A stretch of 17,411 nucleotides of DNA from CAJJDF01 sp965657945 (lineage in GTDB: Bacteria; Bacteroidota; Bacteroidia; Flavobacteriales_D; CAJJDF01): NCBI GenBank assembly GCA_965657945.1, contig CBFHPW010000031.1:1-17411 (forward strand). Direction: 5' to 3'. Of the stretch, positions 1-6,678 are shown in pieces; within the stretch, counting starts at the first letter, position 1; each line of letters opens with the position of its first letter. The notes under the pieces are model-generated. The model saw only the letters and a program-made list of their open reading frames with translations, was not told the origin of the DNA and ran no database searches. Both the position numbers and the translations under genes were made by a program.

Positions 1-462
1 TTTTTCTCCCAAACAATCGCTCTACTTGATAAAAATGAAGAGTATAAGACTTTTGATGCTCAAAATAAATTACTTAGTTTCTATTTTACGTTTTTTGAGA
101 TTTTAACAAGGAATAGAAGCTACGTGATTCAAGCTATCAAAACAGATAAGTTAAAAGGATTGGGAGTAACCAAAAGATTGGGAAAACATTTCAAGCAATA
201 CATTCACTCTATTGATATTGAAACATTGACAATTCCAGAAGATAGATTGAATTCTTTCAAAGACAAAAGCATAGCAGAAGCCTATTGGGGACAGTTTGCA
301 TTTATTTTGGCTTATTGGGAAAGAGACACTTCACCAAGTTTCGAAAAAACGGATATTTTGATTGAAAAATTAGTAAATACTGGTTTTCAATTACAAGATA
401 TCAAACCGCTTGAAAGCGTGATTGATTTGGGGAAATTCCTCTTAAAAGAACTAAAAAAATAA
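1..462 (+). CDS. TetR/AcrR-type regulator, C-terminal part (5' end outside window)
   Basis: The reading frame is open from the first base of the window to the TAA at 460-462, giving 153 residues. The ATG-like start at 124 is therefore internal and the gene is cut by the window edge. The visible part is all alpha-helical and contains a segment reading FFEILTRNRSYV followed by a conserved YWGQFAFILAYWERD stretch. This resembles the ligand-binding C-terminal domain of the flavobacterial TetR-like regulators that often precede an AarF kinase gene. The DNA-binding helix-turn-helix would lie upstream and is not visible. The gene ends 3 nt before the kinase ATG, so it is probably co-transcribed with it and may control the downstream block (inference). 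The family call rests on the C-terminal half only. Confidence 0.66.
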   Translation, partial: FFSQTIALLDKNEEYKTFDAQNKLLSFYFTFFEILTRNRSYVIQAIKTDKLKGLGVTKRLGKHFKQYIHSIDIETLTIPEDRLNSFKDKSIAEAYWGQFAFILAYWERDTSPSFEKTDILIEKLVNTGFQLQDIKPLESVIDLGKFLLKELKK

Positions 463-465
463 ATC

Positions 466-1767
466 ATGGAAACGATTGACAGTATTCCGATTTCCAAAAT
501 AAAACGAGCAGGAAAGCTAGTAGGAACAGGCGCTAAAGTAGGAGTAAACTATTTAAAGTATTACGGTAGCAAACTAGTGAAAACTGAAGAAGATGCACGC
601 GAGCAATTGAATAAAGACAATGCCGAAGACATTTACAACAGCCTGAAACAACTGAAAGGAAGTGCCTTGAAAGTAGCTCAAATGCTGAGCATGGAAAAAT
701 CGATTATGCCTGCGGCCTATGTTGAGAAGTTTTCTCTTTCGCAATTTTCAGTTCCGCCTCTTTCGCCTCCTTTAGTAAACAAAACTTTCAACAATTATTT
801 CGGCAAAATACCAAACGAAGTTTTTGACGAGTTCAATACACAATCGACCAATGCTGCTAGTATTGGACAAGTGCACAAAGCCAAAAAAGACGGACAAGAA
901 TTGGCTGTAAAAATCCAATACCCTGGAGTTTCAGAAAGCATCAGTTCTGATTTGAAACTGGTGAAACCCGTAGCGCTAAGAATCCTAAATATTTCGGCCA
1001 AAGACTCGGATAAATACTTTAAAGAAGTGGAGGATAAACTGATGGAAGAAACCAATTACCTTCTTGAACTGGAACAAAGTAAAGAGATTTCAGAAGCGTG
1101 TAAAAACATACCGAATTTGCTTTTTCCTAAATACTACGAAGAGTTTTCTTCGGAAAGAATTATTACCATGGATTGGATGACGGGGAAACATTTGTCTGAA
1201 TACACTCCAACTGAAGAAAGTGGTAAAAAAATTGGACAAGCCATGTGGGATTTTTACATGTATCAAATGCATGTGTTAAAAAAAGTGCATGCAGATCCTC
1301 ATCCAGGAAATTTCTTGGTATCCGAAAAAGATGAATTAATTGCCTTGGACTTTGGCTGCATGAAAATTATTCCAGAAGATTTCCACGCTCCCTATTTTGA
1401 GCTAATCCAAAAAGAAACTTTAGCCGACTCCACCTTGTTTTTGGCTAAAATGTACGAGCTAGAAATACTAAAAGAATCTGATACCAAAGAAGAAGTGGCT
1501 TTTTTCTCTTCCATGTTTCACGAGCTATTAAGTTGGTTTGCGAAACCCTTTCACCAAGAAACTTTTGATTTTAGTGACGAAGTTTTCTTTAATAAAATAG
1601 GGGAACTTGGCGAGCAATACACCAAAAACACTGAATTAAGAAAAATGGATGCCAACAGAGGATCCAAGCATTTTATTTATGTGAACAGAACCTTTTTTGG
1701 CTTGTACAGTTTGATGAATATGCTGCAAGCCAAAGACATACAAATTAACAATTATAAAAACCTGTAA
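466..1767 (+). CDS. AarF/ABC1/UbiB-family atypical kinase-like ATPase
   Basis: A 433-residue protein with the full set of ABC1/UbiB motifs. A KxGQ-type segment reads KVAQM (69-73, Gly replaced by Ala). The Ala-rich loop is AASIGQVH (130-137), the ATP-contacting Lys is in AVKIQ (K149), the catalytic segment is HADPHPGNF (275-283) and the metal-binding DFG is at 295-297. The family comprises atypical kinases/ATPases at membranes; the best-known members support ubiquinone biosynthesis and lipid homeostasis, but the substrate here is unknown. There is no obvious C-terminal transmembrane pair, so it is likely peripheral. The ATG follows the regulator stop by 3 nt and the next gene starts 4 nt after this stop, so the genes look like one operon. 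All catalytic residues are present, so an active enzyme is expected. Confidence 0.9.
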   Translation: METIDSIPISKIKRAGKLVGTGAKVGVNYLKYYGSKLVKTEEDAREQLNKDNAEDIYNSLKQLKGSALKVAQMLSMEKSIMPAAYVEKFSLSQFSVPPLSPPLVNKTFNNYFGKIPNEVFDEFNTQSTNAASIGQVHKAKKDGQELAVKIQYPGVSESISSDLKLVKPVALRILNISAKDSDKYFKEVEDKLMEETNYLLELEQSKEISEACKNIPNLLFPKYYEEFSSERIITMDWMTGKHLSEYTPTEESGKKIGQAMWDFYMYQMHVLKKVHADPHPGNFLVSEKDELIALDFGCMKIIPEDFHAPYFELIQKETLADSTLFLAKMYELEILKESDTKEEVAFFSSMFHELLSWFAKPFHQETFDFSDEVFFNKIGELGEQYTKNTELRKMDANRGSKHFIYVNRTFFGLYSLMNMLQAKDIQINNYKNL

Positions 1768-1771
1768 AAAG

Positions 1772-1939
1772 ATGTTTGGACTATTTAAAAAGAAAAGTGA
1801 GGCGGATAAACTACAAGAACAGTATCAAAAATTGATGAAAGAAGCATTTGATTTGTCCAAAGTGAACAGAACAAAAAGTGACGAAAAAACTGCAGAGGCT
1901 GAGGAGATTTTGAAAAAAATAGACGCTTTAAAAAACTAA
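1772..1939 (+). CDS. Lacal_2735-family small protein
   Basis: A 55-residue ORF below usual length cut-offs. It starts MFGLFKKKSE, continues with a charged helical segment containing LMKEAFDLSKVNR, and ends LKKIDALKN. Start, length and the central SKVNR motif match the small flavobacterial family named after Lacal_2735. No function is known. The composition predicts one or two amphipathic alpha-helices and no signal peptide or membrane span; the FGLFKKK N-terminus could touch membrane surfaces (inference). It lies 4 nt after the AarF gene and 2 nt before the SRPBCC gene, which makes it a real operon member. Recognised from memory of the family, not from a search. Confidence 0.85.
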   Translation: MFGLFKKKSEADKLQEQYQKLMKEAFDLSKVNRTKSDEKTAEAEEILKKIDALKN

Positions 1940-1941
1940 CC

Positions 1942-2415
1942 ATGGCATTTTACCAATTTATACAAGAACAAAAAGTGCCTGCCACCATGGAAGAAGTTTG
2001 GGATTTTATTTCGTCACCCAAAAACTTGAAAGAGATAACTCCCGAGTACATGGGATTTGATATTACATCCAAAGAAAGTGACAAAAAAATGTACCCGGGA
2101 ATGATTATCACCTATGTGGTAAAACCTTTACTAGGAATTAAAACTCCCTGGATGACTGAAATAACACAAGTAAAAGACATGGAGTTTTTCATTGACGAAC
2201 AACGAGTGGGTCCATACAAAATGTGGCACCACCAGCATTTTATCGAACCCACTGATGGAGGTGTTTTGATGCGAGATATTGTCACTTACATTCCACCGCT
2301 AGGGTTCTTGGGAGCCATTGCAAATAGCTTATTTATCAAGAAAAAACTGAACGAAATATTTGAGTACAGAACTGTGGCGCTGGAGAAGAGATTCCCATCC
2401 GCAGCCCTTCACTAA
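1942..2415 (+). CDS. SRPBCC (START-like) ligand-binding family protein
   Basis: A 157-residue protein with the SRPBCC/polyketide-cyclase pattern. An N-terminal strand is followed by PATMEEVWDFISSPKNLKEI (13-32), a central set of strands with PWMTEI and a WHHQHF motif (95-100), a MRDIVTYIPP strand (110-119), and a long C-terminal helix ending FEYRTVALEKRF. The fold binds hydrophobic ligands or lipids in a deep cavity; the ligand here is unknown. It follows the Lacal_2735 gene by 2 nt. Close relatives are commonly found beside flavobacterial photolyase genes, which fits this context. The last seven residues (151-157) and the stop codon lie inside a hairpin repeat (2394-2423), so the native protein probably ended near residue 151 before repeat insertion (inference). 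Confidence 0.85.
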   Translation: MAFYQFIQEQKVPATMEEVWDFISSPKNLKEITPEYMGFDITSKESDKKMYPGMIITYVVKPLLGIKTPWMTEITQVKDMEFFIDEQRVGPYKMWHHQHFIEPTDGGVLMRDIVTYIPPLGFLGAIANSLFIKKKLNEIFEYRTVALEKRFPSAALH

Positions 2416-2423
2416 GGGAAGGG
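2394..2423 (+). repeat. Hairpin repeat copy covering the SRPBCC stop codon
   Basis: The 30 nt here match the reverse complement of 6415-6444 at 24 positions by manual alignment. Both start CCCATCC and contain a CCCTTC arm facing GGGAAGGG. The copy begins inside codon 151 of the SRPBCC gene and supplies its TAA. Confidence 0.65.
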
Positions 2424-2453
2424 TGAAACGATAGCTTTTCTAAAAAGTAATAA

Positions 2454-2535
2454 GTCATTCCGCACTTGATGCGGAATCTGTTAGTGAGTAACGGATATAC
2501 CAATTAATAGATTCCGTGTCGTGGCACGGAATGAC
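2454..2535. repeat. REPIN-like pair of inverted REP-type hairpins
   Basis: Two short palindromic units face each other. Unit 1 (2454-2479) reads GTC, then ATTCCGCA, a 5-nt loop, TGCGGAAT, then CT. Unit 2 (2509-2535) is in the opposite orientation, with 8-bp arms ATTCCGTG and CACGGAAT around a 6-nt loop. Both conform to GTCATTCC...GGAATCT when read in their own direction. A related single unit sits at 9248-9272. Paired inverted REPs separated by a short spacer are the architecture called REPIN or BIME in other bacteria. The 181-nt gap 2416-2596 holds nothing else I can identify. Confidence 0.7.
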
Positions 2536-2596
2536 CAGAATCATTTATTTTCAAATTGCTAAAAATTTATTAGTTATTAAAAACGTGTTGAAAACA

Positions 2597-2878
2597 ATGA
2601 AACAAGAACTCACAGAAAGAGACATAAATCGAATCATTGAAATGGCTTGGGAAGACAGAACACCCTTTGAGGCTATAGAATTTCAGTTTGGAACACCTGA
2701 AGGTGAAGTAATCAAGATAATGCGTAATTCACTGAAACGAAAAAGCTTTAATCTATGGCGAAAACGAGTAAACAGTGGAGTAAGTCAAAAACATCTGAAG
2801 AAAAGAAATCCAGAAATTGACCGATTCAAATGCACCCGACAACGAACAATAACCCACAATAAAATTTCAAAAAGATAG
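2597..2878 (+). CDS. DUF2805 / TIGR03643-family small protein
   Basis: A 93-residue basic protein. The N-terminal half (about 1-55) reads LTERDINRIIEMAWEDRTPF and continues with a helix-turn-helix-like EFGTPEGEVIKIMR-type pattern. The C-terminal half is Arg/Lys-rich, with HLKKRNPEIDRFKC (about residues 66-79) and ending NKISKR. These two conserved blocks identify TIGR03643. No biochemical function is established, but the family recurs beside photolyase and DUF2256 genes; DNA binding is plausible from charge and predicted fold (inference). The frame is open further upstream to 2516, but that extension would begin inside a REP hairpin, so I chose the ATG at 2597, which starts the conserved MKQELTERD block. 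The next gene begins 3 nt after the stop. Confidence 0.88.
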   Translation: MKQELTERDINRIIEMAWEDRTPFEAIEFQFGTPEGEVIKIMRNSLKRKSFNLWRKRVNSGVSQKHLKKRNPEIDRFKCTRQRTITHNKISKR

Positions 2879-2881
2879 CCT

Positions 2882-3973
2882 ATGTTTCCTACTGACTATG
2901 CCTCTATTTTAAAACGAATTGAAGCTATAGAACCTGTGGCTTATTGTAAATCTCGAAACTTTTTGGATGGGGCCGTTACAAGACTTTCGCCTTATATTTC
3001 TCGTGGAGTAATTTCCACCAAACAAGTTTTTGATCACGTGATGAGTTTGGGCTACAAAACTTATCAAATTGAGAAAATGCTTCAAGAATTGGCTTGGAGA
3101 GATTTTTGGCAACAGAGTTGGATTCATAAAGAAGGTGGAATTGACCACGACATCAGAAACGAACAAAAAGGAATGCTAACTCGTGAAGTTTCTTCCATTT
3201 TGGTAAATGCAGAAACAAAAATTTCTGCCATTGACAATGGAATTGAAGAATTGTACGATTCAGGTTATATGCACAACCATTTAAGAATGTACACAGCTGC
3301 AATCGCTTGTAATATCGGTAAAAACCATTGGAAATTGCCGGCAAAATGGATGTATTACCATTTACTAGATGCCGACTGGGCGAGTAATGGTTTAAGCTGG
3401 CAATGGGTGGCCGGGACCAATAGCAACAAACAATATATCGCCAACCAAGAGAACATCAACAAATATTGCAAGACTACTGACATGGGGACTTTCTTGGATG
3501 TATCGTACGAAACTTTGGGCGAAATGGAACAACCAGATGTATTAGCCAATACCGAAGATCTAAGATTGGTCACGCCTTTGCCGGATAGAACATCCCTAGT
3601 AATTGATAAAGCGTTACCAACTGCCATTTATTCGTTCTATAACTTGGATCCTTTATGGAGAAAAGAAGAGAATATGAATCGTGTCTTAATTCTAGAACCA
3701 ACGTTTTTTGAAAAATATCCATCCTCACAAAAGGTGATTGATTTCGTTTTGGATTTGTCCAAAAATATTGAAAAATGCCAAGTTTTTGTTGGTGAATTCA
3801 GTGAGTTTGTCTCAGAGTTTGAAACTCCACAAATTTATTACAAAGAACATCCTACAACTACTCATTTTAAGGGAATTGAAGATTCAAGAGATTGGATAGC
3901 GCCCGAGGTTCAAGGAGATTTTAGGTCGTTTTTTGGATATTGGAAAAAAGTAAAGAAGAGTTTGAAACTTTGA
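2882..3973 (+). CDS. Short photolyase-like protein: FAD domain first, C-terminal alpha/beta segment
   Basis: A 363-residue member of the photolyase/cryptochrome superfamily that starts directly in the FAD/DNA-binding half, with no N-terminal antenna domain. The motifs run SRNFLDGAVTRLSPYISRGV (24-43), LQELAWRDFWQQSW (67-80), TGYMHNHLRMY-type DSGYMHNHLRMY (126-137), and DADWASNGLSWQWVAGTN (163-180). These carry the residues expected around FAD and the Trp chain (W173, W175). Residues about 262-345 form a separate segment, with strand RVLILEP, then TFFEKYPSSQ and a helix, then strand QVFVGEF and strand QIYYKEH. It resembles the first half of canonical photolyase antenna domains (see findings). 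The likely role is light-driven DNA repair or photoreception; substrate unknown. Its TGA overlaps the probable TTG start of the next gene. Confidence 0.85.
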   Translation: MFPTDYASILKRIEAIEPVAYCKSRNFLDGAVTRLSPYISRGVISTKQVFDHVMSLGYKTYQIEKMLQELAWRDFWQQSWIHKEGGIDHDIRNEQKGMLTREVSSILVNAETKISAIDNGIEELYDSGYMHNHLRMYTAAIACNIGKNHWKLPAKWMYYHLLDADWASNGLSWQWVAGTNSNKQYIANQENINKYCKTTDMGTFLDVSYETLGEMEQPDVLANTEDLRLVTPLPDRTSLVIDKALPTAIYSFYNLDPLWRKEENMNRVLILEPTFFEKYPSSQKVIDFVLDLSKNIEKCQVFVGEFSEFVSEFETPQIYYKEHPTTTHFKGIEDSRDWIAPEVQGDFRSFFGYWKKVKKSLKL

Positions 3974-5448
3974 TCAAGAAAAAGGTAAATATCGTTTGGT
4001 TAAAAAGGGATTTACGAACCCAAGACCATAAACCTTTTCAGGAAGCTGAAAAGAGCGACTTGCCTTACCTCATTCTTTTTTTCTATGAACCTACTTTCAT
4101 TCATTATCCAGACACTTCAGAGAGGCATCTTCAATTCTGTCATCACTCCGTAAAAGTGATGAATGAAACGTTTCTAAAAACAAATCAAGAGGTCATTGAA
4201 TGTTATGGTGAAGCCATAGAGATCTTTAATTATTATACGGAAAAATACTCTGTTCAAAACGTATTTAGCTATCGTGAAAGCGGAATAAAAACGACCTGGG
4301 AACGCGATAAATCAGTGAAAAAATTATTGAACTCAAAGAAAATCACATGGACTGAATTTCAAAGAGATAACGTGCTCAGAGGAATAAAAAACAGAGAGAA
4401 TTGGGACAAGATTTGGTATCAAACCATGAATATTGAATCGATTCAAAACATCTATTCTCACAAAGAAAAAATGGACATTGAAAATCCATTTGTGCTTCCT
4501 GAAAGTTTTACAAAACGTTTAACAGCTTACCCCAGTTCATTTCAACCTGCAGGAGAAAAAAATGGATGGAAATACTTGCAATCCTTTACCAAAGAAAGAG
4601 GAAAAAACTACAACAAACATATTTCAAAGCCTACGGAAAGTAGGCTTTCTTGTGGTAGAATATCACCTTATATTTCATGGGGTAATTTATCAGTAAAACA
4701 AGCCTCACAGTTTGTTGTTTGTCACGGAAATTACAAAAAAAATAAACGCTCATTTGACGGGATGCTCACTCGATTGAAATGGCATTGTCATTTTATTCAA
4801 AAATTTGAAGTAGAATGCGAATACGAAACGGATTGTTTGAATCCTGGTTATGAAACCATGCACTACGACAATAACCCGGAGTTTTTGGAAGCTTGGAGAC
4901 AAGGAAAGACCGGTTATCCGTTAGTAGATGCTTGCATGCGAGCTGTAATCGAAACAGGCTGGATAAACTTCAGAATGCGAGCCATGCTAGTTTCTTTTCT
5001 ATGTTTTAATTTAGACAACGATTGGCGAAAAGGAGTTTATCATTTGGCTCAACAATTTTTGGATTACGAACCGGGAATTCATTATCCACAATTTCAGATG
5101 CAAGCTGGTACAACTGGAATAAACACAGTGAGAATGTATAATCCTATTAAACAATCTCAAGACAATGATCCTGAGGGAGTTTTTATAAAGAAATGGGTAC
5201 CAGAGTTGAAAGATTTCCCTGTTGAATTTATTCATGAACCTTGGAAAGCAACTGCTATTGATTTGATAGATTGTGGAGTTACTTTAGGGAAAGATTATCC
5301 TTTACCCATCGTGGATTTAAAAGAAACAGCCAAAGTGGCAAGAGAGAAAATTTGGGGACATCGAAAAAAGCCCGAAGTGAAGCAAAACAGAAGAAGAATT
5401 ATAAAACTACATACAAGAGACAAACTTACTGGAAAAGTGAGGAAGTGA
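3970..5448 (+). CDS. Cryptochrome/photolyase family protein (HYPQFQMQ type)
   Basis: A two-domain photolyase-family protein of 492 residues if started at TTG 3970; the frame is also open from a TTG at 3940 (502 residues). I prefer 3970 because TTG overlaps the upstream TGA as TTGA and leaves the usual short leader before VNIVWLKRDLRTQDHKPF (6-23). Residues 1-130 are the alpha/beta antenna domain. The FAD domain includes CGRISPYISWGNL (228-240), GMLTRLKWHCHF (264-275), KTGYPLVDACMRAVIETGW (313-331) and YNPIKQSQDNDPEGVFIKKW (390-409). At the position of the class I NNGGWQWAAST motif it has GIHYPQFQMQAGTT (369-382), so the proximal triad Trp aligns with F375. The basic tail (464-492) is lysine/arginine-rich. 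Whether it repairs CPDs, (6-4) products or senses light cannot be decided here. Confidence 0.88.
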   Translation: MIKKKVNIVWLKRDLRTQDHKPFQEAEKSDLPYLILFFYEPTFIHYPDTSERHLQFCHHSVKVMNETFLKTNQEVIECYGEAIEIFNYYTEKYSVQNVFSYRESGIKTTWERDKSVKKLLNSKKITWTEFQRDNVLRGIKNRENWDKIWYQTMNIESIQNIYSHKEKMDIENPFVLPESFTKRLTAYPSSFQPAGEKNGWKYLQSFTKERGKNYNKHISKPTESRLSCGRISPYISWGNLSVKQASQFVVCHGNYKKNKRSFDGMLTRLKWHCHFIQKFEVECEYETDCLNPGYETMHYDNNPEFLEAWRQGKTGYPLVDACMRAVIETGWINFRMRAMLVSFLCFNLDNDWRKGVYHLAQQFLDYEPGIHYPQFQMQAGTTGINTVRMYNPIKQSQDNDPEGVFIKKWVPELKDFPVEFIHEPWKATAIDLIDCGVTLGKDYPLPIVDLKETAKVAREKIWGHRKKPEVKQNRRRIIKLHTRDKLTGKVRK

Positions 5449-5631
5449 ATTATGAGAAAAGACCTACTACCGCTTCGCTTAACGACAGAAGATTTAAGAG
5501 GAAAGAAAATAGAGAATAGAACAAAGAGAAATGAGCAACGCAAGTAAAATCCGAAGCTTGTGCCGAACAATCGGTAGATTAAGGAGGGGATAAAACGAGA
5601 CTCAAAATAGTATAGACGATTAAAAAAAACA
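5449..5631. other. Intergenic spacer with a copy of the composite repeat end
   Basis: This gap of 183 nt lies between the photolyase and flavin reductase genes and holds no convincing gene. Positions 5558-5589 match 10994-11025 at most of 32 positions, sharing TTGTGCC and CAATCGGTAG followed by TTA and GGA. This is one end of the composite repeat found by arsC and obgE. The AAGGAGGGG at 5581-5589 belongs to that repeat and is too far from the ATG at 5632 to act as a ribosome binding site. Confidence 0.55.
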
Positions 5632-6273
5632 ATGCATTTAACAAAAGAAGACATTAAGAGCTTAGACAAAGCCAAAAGATTGAATATAATCAACTCCATT
5701 ACAGGGATTAAACCTGCCAATTTGATTGGAACAGTCTCGGAAGACAACGTTGCCAATGTGGCAATTTTTAGTTCTATAGTTCACCTAGGAAGCAATCCAG
5801 CTTTACTTGGTTTTATTGTGCGTCCAACGGGAGAAGTTCCAAGAAATACGTATGAAAATATTTTGGCAAACGGCAATTACACTATCAATCATGTGAATGA
5901 AAGTTTTGTGAAAAATGCCCATTACACCTCAGCAAAATTTCCTAGCGAAGTTTCAGAATTTGACCGATGTGGGTTAACCGATGAATATTTACACGGTTTT
6001 AAAGCTCCTTTTGTAAAAGAAAGCAGCATCAAAATTGGGATGAAATATTGCGAAAGCATCCCCATTGAACGAAACGGAACTATCCTAGTAATTGGAGAAG
6101 TAGTACACGTGATTTTGCCAGAAAAAATAGTAAACGAAAAAGGATACATTGATTTAGGACAAGCAGAAGTGGCAGGAATTTCTGGACTAAACTCTTACTA
6201 TAGCTTGGAAAAAATTGCATCTTTTCCATATGTGAGATTAAATGAAGTGCCTGAGTTTGAATCCCAAACCTAA
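5632..6273 (+). CDS. Flavin reductase-like FMN-binding split-barrel protein
   Basis: A 213-residue protein of the flavin reductase-like (DIM6/NTAB-type) split-barrel family. Typical features are SITGIKPANLIGTVSEDN (41-letter region near 22-40), NVAIFSSIVHLGSNPALLGF (about 42-61), a RPTGEVPRNTYENI block (64-77) and NGNYTINHVN (81-90), which together build the FMN pocket. Members bind FMN and either reduce flavins with NAD(P)H or act as flavin-dependent oxidoreductases. Next to three flavin-dependent photolyases, a role in supplying or keeping reduced flavin is attractive but unproven. The ATG at 5632 is the first in frame and starts the conserved MHLTKEDI. The stop lies at the edge of the composite repeat beginning near 6274. 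Confidence 0.85.
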   Translation: MHLTKEDIKSLDKAKRLNIINSITGIKPANLIGTVSEDNVANVAIFSSIVHLGSNPALLGFIVRPTGEVPRNTYENILANGNYTINHVNESFVKNAHYTSAKFPSEVSEFDRCGLTDEYLHGFKAPFVKESSIKIGMKYCESIPIERNGTILVIGEVVHVILPEKIVNEKGYIDLGQAEVAGISGLNSYYSLEKIASFPYVRLNEVPEFESQT

Positions 6274-6444
6274 CCATCCGATTGGTCAGTAATGGCTGTC
6301 CGGAATGGAGGTGATACTCCAAATTCTATGAATAATCTCATCCTAACCTTCCCCAAGGGAAGGGACTCCAAATTCTATGAATAATTAAAAAAATGTAAAA
6401 AAGCCATCAAAACTCCCTTCCCTTGGGGAAGGGTAAGGGATGGG
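6274..6444. repeat. Composite hairpin repeat, copy A
   Basis: A block of about 170 nt with no gene. In order it contains a CCATCCGATTGGT piece; a 21-nt unit at 6316-6336 repeated exactly at 6365-6385; between them a hairpin with arms CCTTCCC and GGGAAGG around CAA (6347-6363); and a second hairpin CCCTTCCC-TTG-GGGAAGGG (6415-6433). The 48 nt 6330-6377 match the reverse complement of 10912-10959 at 46 positions. The same order of elements recurs inverted at 10848-11025. Confidence 0.8.
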
Positions 6445-6458
6445 AATAACCAGCAATC

Positions 6459-6599
6459 ATGAAAAAACAACACCTTCCTACTAAGATTTGCGTGGTCTGT
6501 GAAAGGCCTTTTACTTGGCGCAAAAAATGGTCAACAGTATGGGAAGAAGTGAAGTATTGCAGTGAAAAATGTAGAAGGAATAAATCCAAAAAAGAATAA
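6459..6599 (+). CDS. DUF2256 small zinc-ribbon protein
   Basis: A 46-residue ORF. It reads KICVVCERPFTWRKKW (9-24), then a Trp/Glu segment, then KYCSEKCRRNK (32-42). The CxxC (C11, C14) and CxxxC (C34, C38) pairs are arranged as a four-cysteine zinc ribbon, and the CERPFxWRKKW core is diagnostic of DUF2256. The function is unknown; the family is repeatedly found near photolyase/cryptochrome genes. The gene begins 14 nt after copy A of the composite repeat, so the repeat separates it from the flavin reductase gene. It is transcribed toward the PhrB-like gene 79 nt downstream. Zinc binding and nucleic-acid contact are inferred from the motif and basic charge. Confidence 0.88.
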   Translation: MKKQHLPTKICVVCERPFTWRKKWSTVWEEVKYCSEKCRRNKSKKE

Positions 6600-6678
6600 C
6601 ACCTCTTAATAAACCGTAAAACTGTCCAAAGCAAACATCATCAAGAAATTACAACACAAAACTATTAAATAAGCCAAC

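Noticed and set aside
2516..2596. N-terminal extension of the DUF2805 gene from an ATG-like start at 2516
   Set aside because: It would begin inside a REP hairpin and add residues foreign to the family; the conserved block starts at the ATG 2597.
5271..5519. An 82-codon plus-strand ORF overlapping the photolyase 3' end
   Set aside because: It lies out of frame in a conserved gene and has a composition typical of a shadow frame.
5452..5547. A 31-codon ORF after the photolyase gene
   Set aside because: Very short, biased charged composition, no motif, and in a gap that holds repeat sequence; no support for coding.
5581..5589. AAGGAGGGG as a Shine-Dalgarno site
   Set aside because: It is over 40 nt before the ATG and belongs to a repeat copy also present at 10994-11025.
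5295..5756. A 153-codon antisense ORF across the photolyase/flavin reductase junction
   Set aside because: It overlaps the ends of two well-supported genes, has no recognisable domain and spans repeat DNA.
6316..6385. CRISPR-like direct repeats
   Set aside because: There are only two copies, a hairpin rather than unique spacers lies between them, and there is no cas gene.
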